A stretch of DNA of 43,432 nt. Source: Bradyrhizobium sp. Leo170. GTDB lineage: Bacteria > Pseudomonadota > Alphaproteobacteria > Rhizobiales > Xanthobacteraceae. The position numbers and the translations under genes were made by a program. The DNA lies in assembly GCF_004296405.1 (NCBI RefSeq), contig NZ_PSRR01000025.1:1-43432 (forward strand), given 5' to 3'. Positions 7,387 to 17,636 of the stretch are shown here, in pieces. The notes below the pieces were generated by a model. The model was not told the origin of the DNA and searched no databases. It was given only the letters and a program-made list of their open reading frames with translations. Positions within the stretch are counted from its first letter, which is position 1, and each line of letters opens with the position of its first letter.

Positions 7387-8817
7387 ATGTTTCCCAAATG
7401 TACGACAGCCGAAGATCTCGTAAAGGCGATCGCGGATGAGAAGGTGCAGATGATCGACCTGCGCTTCACTGACCTGCCGGGGGTGTGGCAGCATTTTTCC
7501 GTCCCGCCGAGCGCGGCAAGTATCGATGCTCTCAGCGAGGGCATCGGATTCGACGGCTCATCGATCCGCGGCTTTCAGGAGATCCAGGAAAGCGACATGC
7601 TGGTCGTCGCGGACCCGACCACGGCCTTCCTCGACCCGTATTCGCTGGCATCGACCCTGGTCCTGGTCTGCAACATCCGCGATCCCGTGACCGGTCAATC
7701 CTATAGCCGGGATGCCCGCTACATCGCGCAGAAGGCTGAGACCCATCTGAAGGGCACCGGGCGCGCCGAGACGAGCTACTTCGGTCCGGAGGCGGAGTTC
7801 TTCGTGTTCGACGACGTCCGCTACGGACAGGGCATCAATTACGCCTTCCACGAAATCGATTCTGGGGAAGGCAGTTGGAACACAGGCAAGGAAGAAGTGC
7901 CGAATCTGGGCCACAAGCCGCGCCCGAAAGAGGGATACTTTCCCGTTCCCCCAACCGACAGCATGCAGGATCTCCGCACCGAAATGGTGCTGACAATGGA
8001 AGAACTCGGCATCCAGATCGAAGCCCATCACCATGAAGTCGCGACCGGCGGCCAGAACGAGATCGACATGCGCTTCACCACGCTCACGCACATGGCGGAC
8101 AATCTGATGATCTACAAATACGTGGTGAAGAACACCGCAAAGCAGCATGGCATGACCGCGACGTTCATGCCCAAACCGCTGTTCGAGGACAATGCTTCAG
8201 GGATGCACGTTCACCAGTCGCTGTGGAAGGGCGAGACCAATCTGTTCTACGACAGGGGCGACTATGCGGAGCTGAGCCAGCTTGCCCGCTATTATATCGG
8301 CGGTCTCCTGACCCACGCCTGGGCGCTGTGCGGGCTGTGCGCCCCGACCACGAATTCCTATCGGCGCCTGGTGCCGGGCTATGAGGCTCCGATCAATCTG
8401 GTCTACTCCCAGCGCAACCGCTCGGCCTGCTGCCGCATTCCGATGTATTCGCCGAACCCGAAGGCCAAGCGCGTCGAGTTCCGCTCGCCGGATCCTTCCT
8501 GCAATCCCTATTTGGCCTTCTCCGCGATGCTGATGGCCGGCCTTGACGGCATCAACAACCGGATCGACCCGGGCAGCCCGATCGACAAGAACCTCTATGA
8601 CCTGCCGCCCGCCGAGGCCAAGGATGTGAAGTCCACACCCGGGTCGCTGGATCAGGCACTCGATGCGCTCGAGCGCGATCATGCCTTCCTGCTCCGTGGC
8701 GACGTCTTCACCGCCGACGTGATCGAAACCTGGCTCGACTACAAGCGGAAGAAAGAGATCGATCCGATCCGGCTACGCCCTCATCCTTACGAGTTCCACC
8801 TCTATTACGACATCTAG
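7387..8817 (+). CDS. glnA: Type I glutamine synthetase (GSI-beta, adenylylation site present)
   Basis: A 476-residue enzyme making glutamine from glutamate, ammonia and ATP as a cytoplasmic dodecamer. It has the [10 protein letters not shown] latch region (54-63), [11 protein letters not shown] (133-143) and the MHVHQSLW loop (273-280), the NRSACCRIP region (344-352) and the substrate-binding VEFRSPDP (363-370). Tyr404 in NLYDLPPAE is the tyrosine adenylylated by GlnE in the beta subtype, so it should be under nitrogen control after translation. AGGAG lies 12 nt before the ATG. No glnB is next to it, unlike the usual glnB-glnA pair, so this may be an additional glnA copy. A 60-residue gene precedes it. 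Confidence 0.93.
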   Translation: MFPKCTTAEDLVKAIADEKVQMIDLRFTDLPGVWQHFSVPPSAASIDALSEGIGFDGSSIRGFQEIQESDMLVVADPTTAFLDPYSLASTLVLVCNIRDPVTGQSYSRDARYIAQKAETHLKGTGRAETSYFGPEAEFFVFDDVRYGQGINYAFHEIDSGEGSWNTGKEEVPNLGHKPRPKEGYFPVPPTDSMQDLRTEMVLTMEELGIQIEAHHHEVATGGQNEIDMRFTTLTHMADNLMIYKYVVKNTAKQHGMTATFMPKPLFEDNASGMHVHQSLWKGETNLFYDRGDYAELSQLARYYIGGLLTHAWALCGLCAPTTNSYRRLVPGYEAPINLVYSQRNRSACCRIPMYSPNPKAKRVEFRSPDPSCNPYLAFSAMLMAGLDGINNRIDPGSPIDKNLYDLPPAEAKDVKSTPGSLDQALDALERDHAFLLRGDVFTADVIETWLDYKRKKEIDPIRLRPHPYEFHLYYDI

Positions 8818-8846
8818 CGACGACCACCGCTGACGGAATGAGCGGC

Positions 8847-9239
8847 CTAGCGGTCAATCAGCGGCGCTTTCGACGAGACGTGATGGCTGACGATTTTCCA
8901 GTCGCCGTCTTCGCGGACGATCACCCAGGTAATCTTCACCGAGAGCGGCGGTTCGCCGTCGCCCAGGAAGAATGACGCCGTGCCGGCCATGTTGATCACG
9001 TTCGGGGTAACCTGCGCCGCGCGCACGTCGGAAAACTGAACGGTCGGAGAGCGCCATCGCGGCAGGCCGTTGAAGTAGGCCGAAACCCCTTCCCTGCCAC
9101 GATAGAGTGTCGGATTGGAGCCGAAGAAGAACGCGCCCTCCGAATAGAGCGAAGCGAGTGCTGCGGCATCCAGCCTGCTGAAGCCGGTGGACCATTTTGC
9201 CATGATGGTGGAAACGATGTCGTCGGCTTCGCCGTGCAT
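8847..9239 (-). CDS. NTF2-like (SnoaL/DUF4440) protein
   Basis: A 130-residue protein with the cone-shaped NTF2-like pattern: an N-terminal helix with IVSTIMAKWSTGFSRLD, the ASLYSEGAFFFG strand-turn, GREGVSAYFNGL, and a C-terminal sheet ending WVIVREDGDWKIVSHHVS. Such proteins are small isomerases, dehydratases or ligand carriers, and often have no known substrate. ATG 9239 is preferred to the GTG at 9248 because GAGGTGG is placed well for it. It starts 11 nt after the glnS stop on the same strand and so is probably the second gene of a glnS transcript. It is convergent with the glutamine synthetase gene, only 29 nt away. Confidence 0.8.
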   Translation of the reverse strand: MHGEADDIVSTIMAKWSTGFSRLDAAALASLYSEGAFFFGSNPTLYRGREGVSAYFNGLPRWRSPTVQFSDVRAAQVTPNVINMAGTASFFLGDGEPPLSVKITWVIVREDGDWKIVSHHVSSKAPLIDR

Positions 9240-9250
9240 CTCGCCCACCT

Positions 9251-10948
9251 CTAGCTCTTGCCGCCGACTTCCTTGGCGAAGGTGTCGCGCAGGCCGATGG
9301 TGCGGTTGAACACCGGCTTGTCCGCCGTCGAGTCGGGGTCGCGAACGAAATAGCCCTGGCGCTCGAACTGCATCACCTCGTTCGAATTGCTCTCGGCGAT
9401 CGCCGGCTCGATGCGCGCGTCCGTCAGCACTTCCAGGGACTGCGGATTGAGATCGGCGGCGAAATTGCCGGCGTCCGGACTGGGCGTCGCGAAGAGCTGG
9501 TTGTAGATGCGGATCTCGGCCGGCTTCGACTGCGCCGCCGGCAGCCAGTGCATGGTCGCCTTCACCTTGCGGCCGTCGGGCGCGTTCCCGCCCTTGGTCG
9601 CGGGATCATAGGTGCAGCGCAGCTCGACGATCTCGCCGGCGTCGTTCTTGATGACGCCGGTGCACTTGATGAAATAGGCGTAGCGCAGCCGCACTTCGGT
9701 GCCCGGCGAGAGGCGGAAGAATTTCTTCGGCGGGTTCTCCATGAAGTCGTCGCGCTCGATATAGAGCTCGCGGCCGAAGGCGATCTTGCGGGTGCCGGCT
9801 GCGGGATCGTCGGGGTGGTTGATCGCCTCGATCTCCTCGACCTGCCCTTCCGGATAGTTCTCGATCACGACCTTGAGCGGCCGCAGCACTGCCATGCGCC
9901 GGAGGGCGGTGCGGTTCAGCTCCTCGCGGATGCAGAACTCGAGCATGCCGACGTCGACGACGCTGTTGGACTTGGCCACGCCGATCCGCTTGATGAACTC
10001 GCGGATCGCCGCCGGCGGCACGCCGCGCCGCTTCAAGCCTGCAATGGTGGGCATGCGCGGATCATCCCAGGCGGCGACATGGCCCTCGCGCACGAGCTGG
10101 GTCAGCACGCGCTTGGAGAGCAGCGTGTAGGTCAGGTTCAGGCGCGCAAATTCGTACTGCCTGGGCTTGGACGGCACCGGCAGCTTGTCGAGCAGCCATT
10201 CATAGAGCGGCCGATGATCCTCGAACTCAAGGGTGCAGAGTGAGTGCGTGATGCCCTCGATCGCGTCCGACTGGCCGTGGGCATAGTCGTAGCTCGGATA
10301 GATCGACCATTTGTCGCCGGTGCGCGGATGGTGCGCGTGCAGGATCCGGTACAGCACCGGGTCGCGCATGTTGATGTTCCCCGAGGCCATGTCGATCTTG
10401 GCCCGCAGCACCCGCGCGCCGTTCGGGAACTCGCCGGCCTTCATGCGGCGGAACAGGTCGAGGTTCTCCTCCACCGGGCGGTCGCGATAGGGCGAGTTCT
10501 TGCCGGGCTCGGTCAGCGTGCCGCGCGAGAGGCGGATCTCCTCCTGGCTCTGGTCGTCGACATAGGCGTCACCCTGCTTGATGAGGCTTTCGGCCCATTC
10601 GTAGAGGCGCTCGAAATAGTCGGAGGCAAAATAGAGATTGTCGCCCCAGTCGTAGCCGAGCCAGCGCACGTCGGCCTGGATCGCGTCGATATATTCCTGC
10701 TCTTCCTTGGTCGGATTGGTGTCGTCGAAGCGCAGGTTGCAATGGCCGGGAAACTCCTGCGCGATGCCGAAGTTGAGTGCGATCGACTTGGCGTGGCCGA
10801 TATGCAGGTAGCCGTTCGGCTCCGGCGGGAAGCGCGTCACGACGTGGCTGTGCTTCTGTGCAGCGAGGTCAGCCTGGACGATGTCGCGAATGAAATCGCG
10901 TCCGGTCTCCGCCGCCACCGTTTCTGCCGCCAATGGTTCTGTCGTCAT
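9251..10948 (-). CDS. glnS: Glutaminyl-tRNA synthetase
   Basis: A 565-residue class I synthetase charging tRNA-Gln with glutamine in the cytoplasm. The Rossmann signature [15 protein letters not shown] (HIGH at 49-52) and the KMSKS-equivalent LSKR (277-280) are intact, as is RFDDTNP after the first motif. The C-terminal half has the two beta-barrel anticodon domain typical of GlnRS rather than the helical domain of GluRS. Length matches the family. An AGGAACC sequence stands ahead of the ATG at 10948. It is transcribed divergently from gltX, whose product charges glutamate, across 223 nt. Confidence 0.95.
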   Translation of the reverse strand: MTTEPLAAETVAAETGRDFIRDIVQADLAAQKHSHVVTRFPPEPNGYLHIGHAKSIALNFGIAQEFPGHCNLRFDDTNPTKEEQEYIDAIQADVRWLGYDWGDNLYFASDYFERLYEWAESLIKQGDAYVDDQSQEEIRLSRGTLTEPGKNSPYRDRPVEENLDLFRRMKAGEFPNGARVLRAKIDMASGNINMRDPVLYRILHAHHPRTGDKWSIYPSYDYAHGQSDAIEGITHSLCTLEFEDHRPLYEWLLDKLPVPSKPRQYEFARLNLTYTLLSKRVLTQLVREGHVAAWDDPRMPTIAGLKRRGVPPAAIREFIKRIGVAKSNSVVDVGMLEFCIREELNRTALRRMAVLRPLKVVIENYPEGQVEEIEAINHPDDPAAGTRKIAFGRELYIERDDFMENPPKKFFRLSPGTEVRLRYAYFIKCTGVIKNDAGEIVELRCTYDPATKGGNAPDGRKVKATMHWLPAAQSKPAEIRIYNQLFATPSPDAGNFAADLNPQSLEVLTDARIEPAIAESNSNEVMQFERQGYFVRDPDSTADKPVFNRTIGLRDTFAKEVGGKS

Positions 10949-10961
10949 CGAGGGTTCCTAT

Positions 10962-11007
10962 GCATGGTCCGGAAAACCGGAAGCCGCCTTCCCGAAAGAT
11001 CATGCTC
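10962..11007. repeat. Degenerate copy of the GCATGATC palindromic repeat
   Basis: GCATGGTC near 10962 pairs with GATCATGC at 10998-11005 and encloses GGAAAACCGG, the same layout as the two copies at 28451-28560. It lies in the glnS/gltX divergent region. This looks like an eroded member of a dispersed palindromic family. Confidence 0.5.
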
Positions 11008-11171
11008 AAAAAAGGGATCAGCCGCCCTTCTGCCAAATTCGCCCCGGCCCGCCAAGCCTGCTTTCGAGGCTGCTTTCACACAGCCCAAGCCTTTAGTAAT
11101 GCCAAAGGCTTTAGTTATGCGTTGTTCCTGCTATACACCAGCGCCGTTCAAGCCCGAGCCCGCATCCGGTC

Positions 11172-12596
11172 ATGTCTGATTCCGTCGTCACACGCTTCGC
11201 CCCCTCGCCGACCGGCTTCCTCCATATCGGGGGTGCCCGCACCGCGCTCTTCAACTGGCTCTATGCCAGGAAGCACGGCGGCAAGATGTTGCTCCGGATC
11301 GAGGACACCGACCGCGAGCGCTCCACCAAGGAGGCGATCGACGCCATCCTGGACGGCCTGACCTGGCTCGAGCTCAATTGGGACGGCGAGGTCATCTACC
11401 AGTTCAGCCGCGCCGCCCGCCACCGCGAGGTCGCCGAGCAGTTGCTCGCCGCCGGGCGGGCCTATCGCTGCTACGCGACTTCAGAGGAACTTGCCGCCAT
11501 GCGCGAGAAAGCGCGCGCCGAGGGCCGCACCCGCCTCTACGACGGAATGTGGCGCGACCGTGATCCGGCCGGCGCGCCGCCCGGCATGAAACCCACGATC
11601 CGGCTCAAGGCGCCCCTGACCGGCGAGACCGTGATCGAGGATCAGGTCCAGGGCCGCGTGGTCTGGCAGAACGAGAACCTCGACGACCTCGTCCTGCTCC
11701 GCGGTGACGGCACGCCGACCTACATGCTCGCGGTGGTGGTCGACGATCACGACATGGGCGTCACCCATGTGATCCGCGGCGACGATCACCTGATCAACGC
11801 CGCGCGCCAGAAGCAGATCTACGATGCGCTGGAGTGGAACATCCCCAGCATGTCCCATATCCCGCTGATCCATGGCCCCGACGGCTCAAAGCTCTCCAAG
11901 CGCCACGGCGCGCTCGGCGTCGATGCCTACCGGGCGATGGGCTACCTGCCGGCGGCGCTGCGCAACTACCTGGTCCGGCTCGGCTGGAGCCACGGCGACC
12001 AGGAGATATTCTCCACGCAGGAGATGATCGAGGCGTTCGACCTGCCGGCGATCGGCCGTTCGGCGGCGCGGTTCGACTTCGCCAAGCTGGAGAATCTCAA
12101 CGGCCACTATATCCGGCACAGCGACGATCAATCTCTCGTGACTCAGTTCGAGAGCGTGCTGGACTACGTTCCCGACGGCGCCGCCATCAAAGCCAAGCTC
12201 AACGACACGACGCGCGCGCAATTGCTGCGGGCGATGCCGAGTCTGAAGGAGCGCGCCAAGACGCTGATCGAATTGATCGCGGGCGCGTCTTTCATTTTCG
12301 CCGACCGGCCGATCGAGATCGAACCAAAAGCCGCCGCGCTGCTGACGCCAGAAACGCGCGCGCTGATCGGGAAGCTTCGCGCGGCACTGGAGACGGTCAC
12401 TGACTGGCGGCTGGAGACCACGGAAGCCGCCATGCGGAATTTCGCGGAGCAGAACAATCTCAAGCTCGGCGCCATCGCCCAGCCGCTCCGGGTGGCATTG
12501 ACGGGACGCACCACCTCACCGGGTATTTTCGATGTCCTGGCGGTATTGGGGCGGGAGGAAAGTCTTGCCCGCCTGCGCGATCAGTCGGCTGTGTAA
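11172..12596 (+). CDS. gltX: Glutamyl-tRNA synthetase
   Basis: A 474-residue class I synthetase that charges tRNA-Glu. It has [20 protein letters not shown] (HIGH variant HIGG at 18-21), [11 protein letters not shown] and [11 protein letters not shown] (KMSKS variant at 240-244), followed by the all-helical anticodon domain. Length is normal. The start has no strong ribosome site, but the next in-frame ATG would cut the conserved first motif, so 11172 is kept. The gene is followed by gltA on the same strand after 161 nt that may hold the gltA promoter. Confidence 0.95.
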   Translation: MSDSVVTRFAPSPTGFLHIGGARTALFNWLYARKHGGKMLLRIEDTDRERSTKEAIDAILDGLTWLELNWDGEVIYQFSRAARHREVAEQLLAAGRAYRCYATSEELAAMREKARAEGRTRLYDGMWRDRDPAGAPPGMKPTIRLKAPLTGETVIEDQVQGRVVWQNENLDDLVLLRGDGTPTYMLAVVVDDHDMGVTHVIRGDDHLINAARQKQIYDALEWNIPSMSHIPLIHGPDGSKLSKRHGALGVDAYRAMGYLPAALRNYLVRLGWSHGDQEIFSTQEMIEAFDLPAIGRSAARFDFAKLENLNGHYIRHSDDQSLVTQFESVLDYVPDGAAIKAKLNDTTRAQLLRAMPSLKERAKTLIELIAGASFIFADRPIEIEPKAAALLTPETRALIGKLRAALETVTDWRLETTEAAMRNFAEQNNLKLGAIAQPLRVALTGRTTSPGIFDVLAVLGREESLARLRDQSAV

Positions 12597-12757
12597 GCCC
12601 TGCCATGCCCCTCCAAGGGTCCACCTTGCAGCGCACAGGGCAATAAGCTACGCATCTGGCGAGGCCTTCTAGACAATCCGGCTTGTCCCGACATCCGCCG
12701 TAAAATAGCAACTCGGGCAGGTTCGATTTTCGCAACAAATTCATCGGGGACAACACG

Positions 12758-14062
12758 ATGGACGCACAATCCAGCAGCAAAACAGCTACCCTCACGATCG
12801 GCAACAAGACCTACGATTTCCCGATCCTGAGCGGCACCGTCGGCCCTGATGTCATCGACATCGGCAAGCTGTACAGCCAGGCCGGCGTGTTCACCTACGA
12901 CCCGGGCTTCACCTCGACGGGAAGCTGCCAGTCCAAGATCACCTATATCGACGGCGACGCCGGTATCCTCGAATACCGCGGCTATCCGATCGAGCAGCTT
13001 GCCGAACACGGCGACTTCCTGGAGACCTGCTATCTCCTGCTCTACGGGGAGCTTCCGACGCCCGCGCAGAAGAAGGATTTCGACTATCGCGTCACCCATC
13101 ATACGATGGTGCACGAACAGATGGCGCGCTTCTTCCAGGGTTTCCGCCGCGACGCCCATCCGATGGCGATCATGGTTGCAGCCGTCGGCGCACTCGCCGC
13201 GTTCTACCACGACTCCACCGACATCAATGATCCGCAGCAGCGCATGATCGCTTCCATGCGCATGATCGCGAAGATCCCGACGCTGGCGGCGATGGCCTAC
13301 AAATACACCATCGGCCAGCCCTTCATGTATCCGAAGAACTCGCTGAAGTTCGCCGAGAACTTCCTCAATATGTGCTTCGGCGTGCCTTGCGAGGAATACA
13401 AGATCAACCCGGTGCTGGCGGACGCGCTGGAGAAGATCTTCATCCTGCATGCCGACCACGAACAGAATGCGTCGACCTCCACGGTGCGCATCGCCGGCTC
13501 CTCCGGCGCCAACCCGTTCGCCTGCATCGCGGCCGGCATCGCCTGCCTGTGGGGCCCAGCGCATGGCGGCGCCAACGAAGCCGCGCTGAACATGCTCTAC
13601 AGCATCGGCAAGGTGGAGAACATTCCTGACTTCATCGCCAAGGTGAAGGACAAGAACAGCGAAGTCCGCCTGATGGGCTTTGGCCACCGCGTCTACAAGA
13701 ACTACGATCCGCGCGCCAAGATCATGCAGAAGATGTGTCATGCCGTGCTGAAGGAGATCGGCCACGGCGACGATCCGATGCTGAAGGTGGCGATGGAGCT
13801 GGAGAAGATCGCGCTCAGCGACCAGTACTTCATCGAACGCAAGCTCTATCCGAACGTCGACTTCTATTCGGGCATCACGCTGAAGGCGATGGGCTTCCCG
13901 GTCTCGATGTTCACCGTGCTGTTCGCGGTCGCCCGCACGGTCGGCTGGATCAGCCAGTGGAGCGAGATGATCGAGGATCCGCAACAGAAGATCGGCCGCC
14001 CGCGCCAGCTCTACACTGGCGTCGCCAGCCGCGAATACGTCCCGATCGACAAGCGGAAGTAA
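12758..14062 (+). CDS. gltA: Citrate synthase (type II, hexameric)
   Basis: A 434-residue enzyme that condenses acetyl-CoA and oxaloacetate as the entry to the TCA cycle. Catalytic residues are His269 (GPAHGGAN), His310 ([13 protein letters not shown]) and Asp368 (NVDFYSGI). The N-terminal extension of about 50 residues before [12 protein letters not shown] is typical of the NADH-sensitive type II enzymes of Gram-negative bacteria. The gene stands alone with its own terminator; 161 nt lie upstream. Confidence 0.96.
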   Translation: MDAQSSSKTATLTIGNKTYDFPILSGTVGPDVIDIGKLYSQAGVFTYDPGFTSTGSCQSKITYIDGDAGILEYRGYPIEQLAEHGDFLETCYLLLYGELPTPAQKKDFDYRVTHHTMVHEQMARFFQGFRRDAHPMAIMVAAVGALAAFYHDSTDINDPQQRMIASMRMIAKIPTLAAMAYKYTIGQPFMYPKNSLKFAENFLNMCFGVPCEEYKINPVLADALEKIFILHADHEQNASTSTVRIAGSSGANPFACIAAGIACLWGPAHGGANEAALNMLYSIGKVENIPDFIAKVKDKNSEVRLMGFGHRVYKNYDPRAKIMQKMCHAVLKEIGHGDDPMLKVAMELEKIALSDQYFIERKLYPNVDFYSGITLKAMGFPVSMFTVLFAVARTVGWISQWSEMIEDPQQKIGRPRQLYTGVASREYVPIDKRK

Positions 14063-14086
14063 GCTTCAAGATTCGCGAAGTTCGAG

Positions 14087-14120
14087 ACGGCGCCATCATT
14101 TCTGGTGGCGCCGTTTTCGT
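14087..14120 (+). terminator. Intrinsic terminator of gltA
   Basis: A perfect 9-bp stem (ACGGCGCCA / TGGCGCCGT, 10-nt loop) is followed by TTTTCGTTTG. It begins 25 nt after the gltA stop. Confidence 0.8.
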
Positions 14121-14156
14121 TTGCCGCGGGCTGCGATCTCCGCCGACGACGGCTAG

Positions 14157-15545
14157 CTAATACGCGATCGTGCTGCGTACGCCGATCAGCGCCCCGCTCT
14201 TCACCGGCGAACTCGGCAAGATCGGGTCCGGAACGTGTCCACCGGGATGGACGACGTATTCAAAGACCGGCTGAAGCGTCCAGCCTGGCTTGATCTGGGC
14301 TTGGTAGGAGAGCTCGATCGTGAGCTCGAAATCCCTGAGCGGCTGATGGATTCCGGTCAGGTCGATCATGTCACGATCGAGCGCGCGCGCCCGATCGGAT
14401 ATGTGCGCGCAGATGAATGAAGCTCCGAACTCGTCCTCAGGCCTGCCGGGCAGCAGTCCTGAGAACACGATTCCGGCGTCGAGGAAGAAGTCGATCAGGT
14501 TGCGATCCGATGGAGTGCCCGAGATCCGGCCGAATACGGCGATGCCGCTTGTGGCGTCGCCGCCCTCGGGTCGATAGATCTGCTGATCGATGATACCGTA
14601 GATGCCGCTCGACCCGCGAAACAGACGCGCGTTCCCGCTGGCGAACGGGCTTGCCTGCGAAAGGCCGGCATCGTCGAACCTCATGTCTGCGAACATCCCG
14701 AAATGGTGCCATCCGCCGAACCGCAACGTGCCGGCCAGCCCGCGCGAATCCTTGTCCTGATTGTTGCGGTACTGCAGTTCTCCCATCAGCAAGGGCGGAT
14801 CGTTCACGCGGAAATTGGTGCCGGTGCGATTGATGGTCGCTTGCCCGCCCGGGTCGCCGTTGAACAATCCGACCAGGGCTGTCCAGCTTGGGCTGGGATC
14901 GAACTTCAGCCGGATGCCCGGCGTCGCGAGAGGATAAGCGGGACCGCCACTTGGCAAATTGCCACCGGCGATTGTCGGCCAATCGCTGCTGATGAGCGTC
15001 TTGCTGTAGTCGCTGACGAAGAACTCGGTGTCCGCCGCAAGCTGGCCGAAGCGGATGCTGAAGCGGTCGTCGAACAGCTTCTGCTCCAGCCATAATTCAG
15101 ACAGCCGTGTCGACGGCACGGCTTCGATGTTGCTGATCGTGATCAGGCTCTCGAAATGCTGGTCGCGCAGCCCCGCCGTATGATGGATCTGGAAGGCATT
15201 GGCGAAGAAACCCAGCCCCGGCCAACCCGCAAGCTTCTCCAGGTCGGCCGCGACGAAACCCTCGAGCTTGCCCTCATAGAGCCCTCCGCGCCGTACGCCT
15301 CCTGACAGGTTGCGCAACGCTTCGCCGGTATAGATCAGCCCAAAAGTGATCCCGCGTTCCGCGAGCCATCTTCGGAAGCCAGTGGGATCGCCGTCGGCCG
15401 AAAGGCTGGTCGCGATGGACGACGGGGGAATGCCGTTCAGCGAGGCGGCGTCGTCAGCGAGGGCGGGAGCGGAAACAAGAAACGCAGCCACCAAGCCCAC
15501 CACCATTGAGGTCTGGGGTCGGCGACGGAACGCTCCAAGATGCAA
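14157..15545 (-). CDS. OprB-type carbohydrate-selective porin
   Basis: An outer-membrane beta-barrel protein of the OprB family, which lets sugars diffuse into the periplasm. Marks are a signal peptide ending in SAPALA, the GITFGLIYTGEALRNLSGG first strand, alternating hydrophobic strands throughout, LEQKLFDDRFSIRFGQL, ELTIELSYQAQIKPGWTLQPVFEYVVHPGG near the end, and a C-terminal aromatic residue (Tyr) for BAM recognition. The start is unclear: the only ATG (15506) gives a signal peptide without basic residues, while a TTG at 15545 adds RRR before the hydrophobic stretch and is used here. Upstream ribosome sites are poor. It is convergent with gltA. Confidence 0.8.
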   Translation of the reverse strand: MHLGAFRRRPQTSMVVGLVAAFLVSAPALADDAASLNGIPPSSIATSLSADGDPTGFRRWLAERGITFGLIYTGEALRNLSGGVRRGGLYEGKLEGFVAADLEKLAGWPGLGFFANAFQIHHTAGLRDQHFESLITISNIEAVPSTRLSELWLEQKLFDDRFSIRFGQLAADTEFFVSDYSKTLISSDWPTIAGGNLPSGGPAYPLATPGIRLKFDPSPSWTALVGLFNGDPGGQATINRTGTNFRVNDPPLLMGELQYRNNQDKDSRGLAGTLRFGGWHHFGMFADMRFDDAGLSQASPFASGNARLFRGSSGIYGIIDQQIYRPEGGDATSGIAVFGRISGTPSDRNLIDFFLDAGIVFSGLLPGRPEDEFGASFICAHISDRARALDRDMIDLTGIHQPLRDFELTIELSYQAQIKPGWTLQPVFEYVVHPGGHVPDPILPSSPVKSGALIGVRSTIAY

Positions 15546-15715
15546 TTGCGATGCATTCGCAAATCTACTGTAGACCTCTCCGAAATCGTCGATCTGCCGC
15601 CTCACCCGCACAGCCGCCCACCCCAGTTGCGAATTACTCGCAAGATTGACACAGGCGGTTCCGCTAGACAAGCCTCCTGCAACTAAGTCGCAACAGCAAC
15701 AAGCTGCAAGTGGCC

Positions 15716-15901
15716 TCCTTGGAGGCGAAGCGCGGCTCGAGGTACACCCATATTGCCAGCGCCAAGCTCAACGATCTCGATCCACAGGCTTGGCTCGCCG
15801 ACTGGCTGGTGCGCATCAACGATCATGCTATCCGGAGGCAGGCTGAGCTGCTGCCCTGGAACTGGCGAAAGCTAACGCCGAGCCATGTCGAAGCGGCGTG
15901 A
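15716..15901 (+). pseudogene. IS66-family transposase, C-terminal remnant
   Basis: About 45 residues match the end of IS66 transposases: RYTHIASAKLNDLDPQAWLA, then a Leu-Ile-type helix with DHAIRR and the closing LLPWNWRK. In full transposases the same motif (AKLN-DPQAWLADVLAR...ELLPWNW) ends a protein of about 500 residues. Everything upstream is missing and no IS66 terminal repeat was found here. This is a scar of an old insertion between the porin gene and the DUF3024-like gene. Confidence 0.75.
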
Positions 15902-15914
15902 GCCAGGAGGACAC

Positions 15915-16286
15915 ATGAGAGCGAGCGGTCTGTCCGCGGCAGATAAATCGGCGGTGACGGCTGCCTGCCAGCAACTGATCGACGACTTCCTGAAGCGTCG
16001 CTTCCTGTCCACTATCCGGCCGACGCAATTCAACTATCCCGTCGATATCCTGGGAAAGTGGCACGGCACCAAATATCGCTTCATTCAACGCTACCGCTCC
16101 GGCTTCCCGGAGAATCCCGGCGAAGAGTTCGACGCGCCGTTCGCCCGCCTCGACTGGATCAGCCGCAATCGCTTCGACATCCAGTGGCACCGTCACACCG
16201 GAGAATGGTTCTGCCTCCATCGCGGCCTCACCCTCGTCGAAGCGATTGACACGCTAAGATCCGACGGATTGCTCCATCCACCTTGA
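15915..16286 (+). CDS. DUF3024-like protein
   Basis: A 123-residue soluble protein with a strong AGGAGG ribosome site 5 nt before ATG 15915; that site decides the start over an in-frame upstream ATG at 15885. Its middle (IRPTQFNYPVDILGKWHGTKYRFIQRYRSG) and the end (DIQWHRHTGEWFCLHRGL) resemble small alphaproteobacterial proteins I know as DUF3024-like; no role is known. It begins 13 nt after the IS66 remnant, so its original upstream region may have been lost. It is convergent with lpxB. Confidence 0.7.
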   Translation: MRASGLSAADKSAVTAACQQLIDDFLKRRFLSTIRPTQFNYPVDILGKWHGTKYRFIQRYRSGFPENPGEEFDAPFARLDWISRNRFDIQWHRHTGEWFCLHRGLTLVEAIDTLRSDGLLHPP

Positions 16287-16346
16287 ACGCCGGAACTCTG
16301 CACGCTCACGTACCTCGCGGTCCTCGCCGAACGGATACGCTCGAAG

Positions 16347-16369
16347 GGCCGATAGAGATCCGATCGGCC
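16347..16369. terminator. Hairpin between convergent DUF3024-like gene and lpxB
   Basis: GGCCGAT-N9-ATCGGCC is a perfect 7-bp stem located between two convergent stops. No T-run follows on either strand, so it is only a candidate terminator. Confidence 0.35.
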
Positions 16370-16448
16370 AGTCGGGGGCTCAATGGATGAATGAATCCGG
16401 GCCCGATGCGCGCCGGCGCGCTGAAAGAGGGCCGTGAACGACGGCTAG

Positions 16449-17636
16449 CTAGCTCGTCCGCCGGCCGTTCCGCATCGTCGCCAGCACGATGTCGGCGGCG
16501 CGAACGCTCGGCGGCTGGTTGCCGGTCGACATGATCGCGTCCATCGTGGCGAAGGCCTCGACCTGGCTCCGGCGCAGCGCAGAATCCGCGAGCACCTCGC
16601 CAAGCGCCTGCGACAGCTTCTCGGGCGTTGCGTTCTCCTGCAGGAACTCGGGGATGACTTCCTTGCCGATCACGAGATTGGCCAGGATCACCGATGGCAC
16701 GCGGATCGCACGGCGCAGGATGAAGGCCTCAATGGCGCCGACGCGATAGGCCGTCACCATGGGAACGCCTGACAGCGCAAGCTCCAGCGTCACGGTGCCG
16801 GATTTGGCGAACGCGGCATGTGCGATCCTGAACGCTGCGCGCTTCTCGCTCTCGCCGACCACGATTTGCGGCTTGACCTGCCAGCCCTGCACGCCCTCGC
16901 GGATCACAGCTTCCAGATGCGGCATGGTCGGCAGCACCGGCTCGAACGCAACGCCGCTTGCGCGCAATTGCGCCAGCGTTTCGCCGAACAGCGCGAGGTG
17001 ATGCCCGATCTCGCTGCGCCGGCTCCCGGGCAGCACCAGCAGGACCGGCGGCTGCGCATCGCGCCGCTTCGCTTCCTCGGCATTCGGCCGCAGCGAGGCA
17101 AACTGCTCGGTCAGGGGATGGCCGACATAGCTGCAGGGCGGCCCGCGCAGCTTGCGATATTCTTCCGGCTCGAACGGCAACAGCGCCAGCACATGGTCGA
17201 CATAGCCGAGCATCGCGCGCGCCCTGCCCGGCCGCCAGGCCCAGACCGATGGCGACACATAGTCGACGATCGGAATGCCGGGATTGCGCGCGCGCACGCG
17301 GCGGGCGACGCGATGGGTGAAATCGGGGCTGTCGATGATGACGAGCACGTCCGGTGCCGCATCGATCGCGGCATCCGTGGCGTGCCGGATCAATCGCAGG
17401 ATTTTCGGCAACTGCTGCACCACCGCGGCAAGGCCGACGATCGAGAGTTCTTCGATCGGAAACAGCGACGTGAGGCCCTCGCCCGCCATCATGCGGCCGC
17501 CGACGCCGGTAAACTGCACGGCATCGCCGAGCCGCTGGCGCAGCACTTTCATCAGCGCAGCCCCGAGGCGATCGCCGGATTCCTCCGTCGCGATCAGGAA
17601 GATCTTGCGCGTGATGTCTGGGGCGCGGCCGTGCAT
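16449..17636 (-). CDS. lpxB: Lipid-A-disaccharide synthase
   Basis: A 395-residue GT-B glycosyltransferase that joins UDP-2,3-diacylglucosamine to lipid X to give the lipid A disaccharide at the inner face of the inner membrane. Seen motifs: ATEESGDRLGAALM at the N-terminus, FTGVGGRMM, the IDSPDFTHRVAR and VSPSVWAWRPGR stretches, YVGHPL, and LLVLPGSRRSEI, all in family order. The ATG shares one base with the lpxI stop (TGATG), so the two are translationally coupled. It is the last gene of the long minus-strand cluster. Confidence 0.95.
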   Translation of the reverse strand: MHGRAPDITRKIFLIATEESGDRLGAALMKVLRQRLGDAVQFTGVGGRMMAGEGLTSLFPIEELSIVGLAAVVQQLPKILRLIRHATDAAIDAAPDVLVIIDSPDFTHRVARRVRARNPGIPIVDYVSPSVWAWRPGRARAMLGYVDHVLALLPFEPEEYRKLRGPPCSYVGHPLTEQFASLRPNAEEAKRRDAQPPVLLVLPGSRRSEIGHHLALFGETLAQLRASGVAFEPVLPTMPHLEAVIREGVQGWQVKPQIVVGESEKRAAFRIAHAAFAKSGTVTLELALSGVPMVTAYRVGAIEAFILRRAIRVPSVILANLVIGKEVIPEFLQENATPEKLSQALGEVLADSALRRSQVEAFATMDAIMSTGNQPPSVRAADIVLATMRNGRRTS

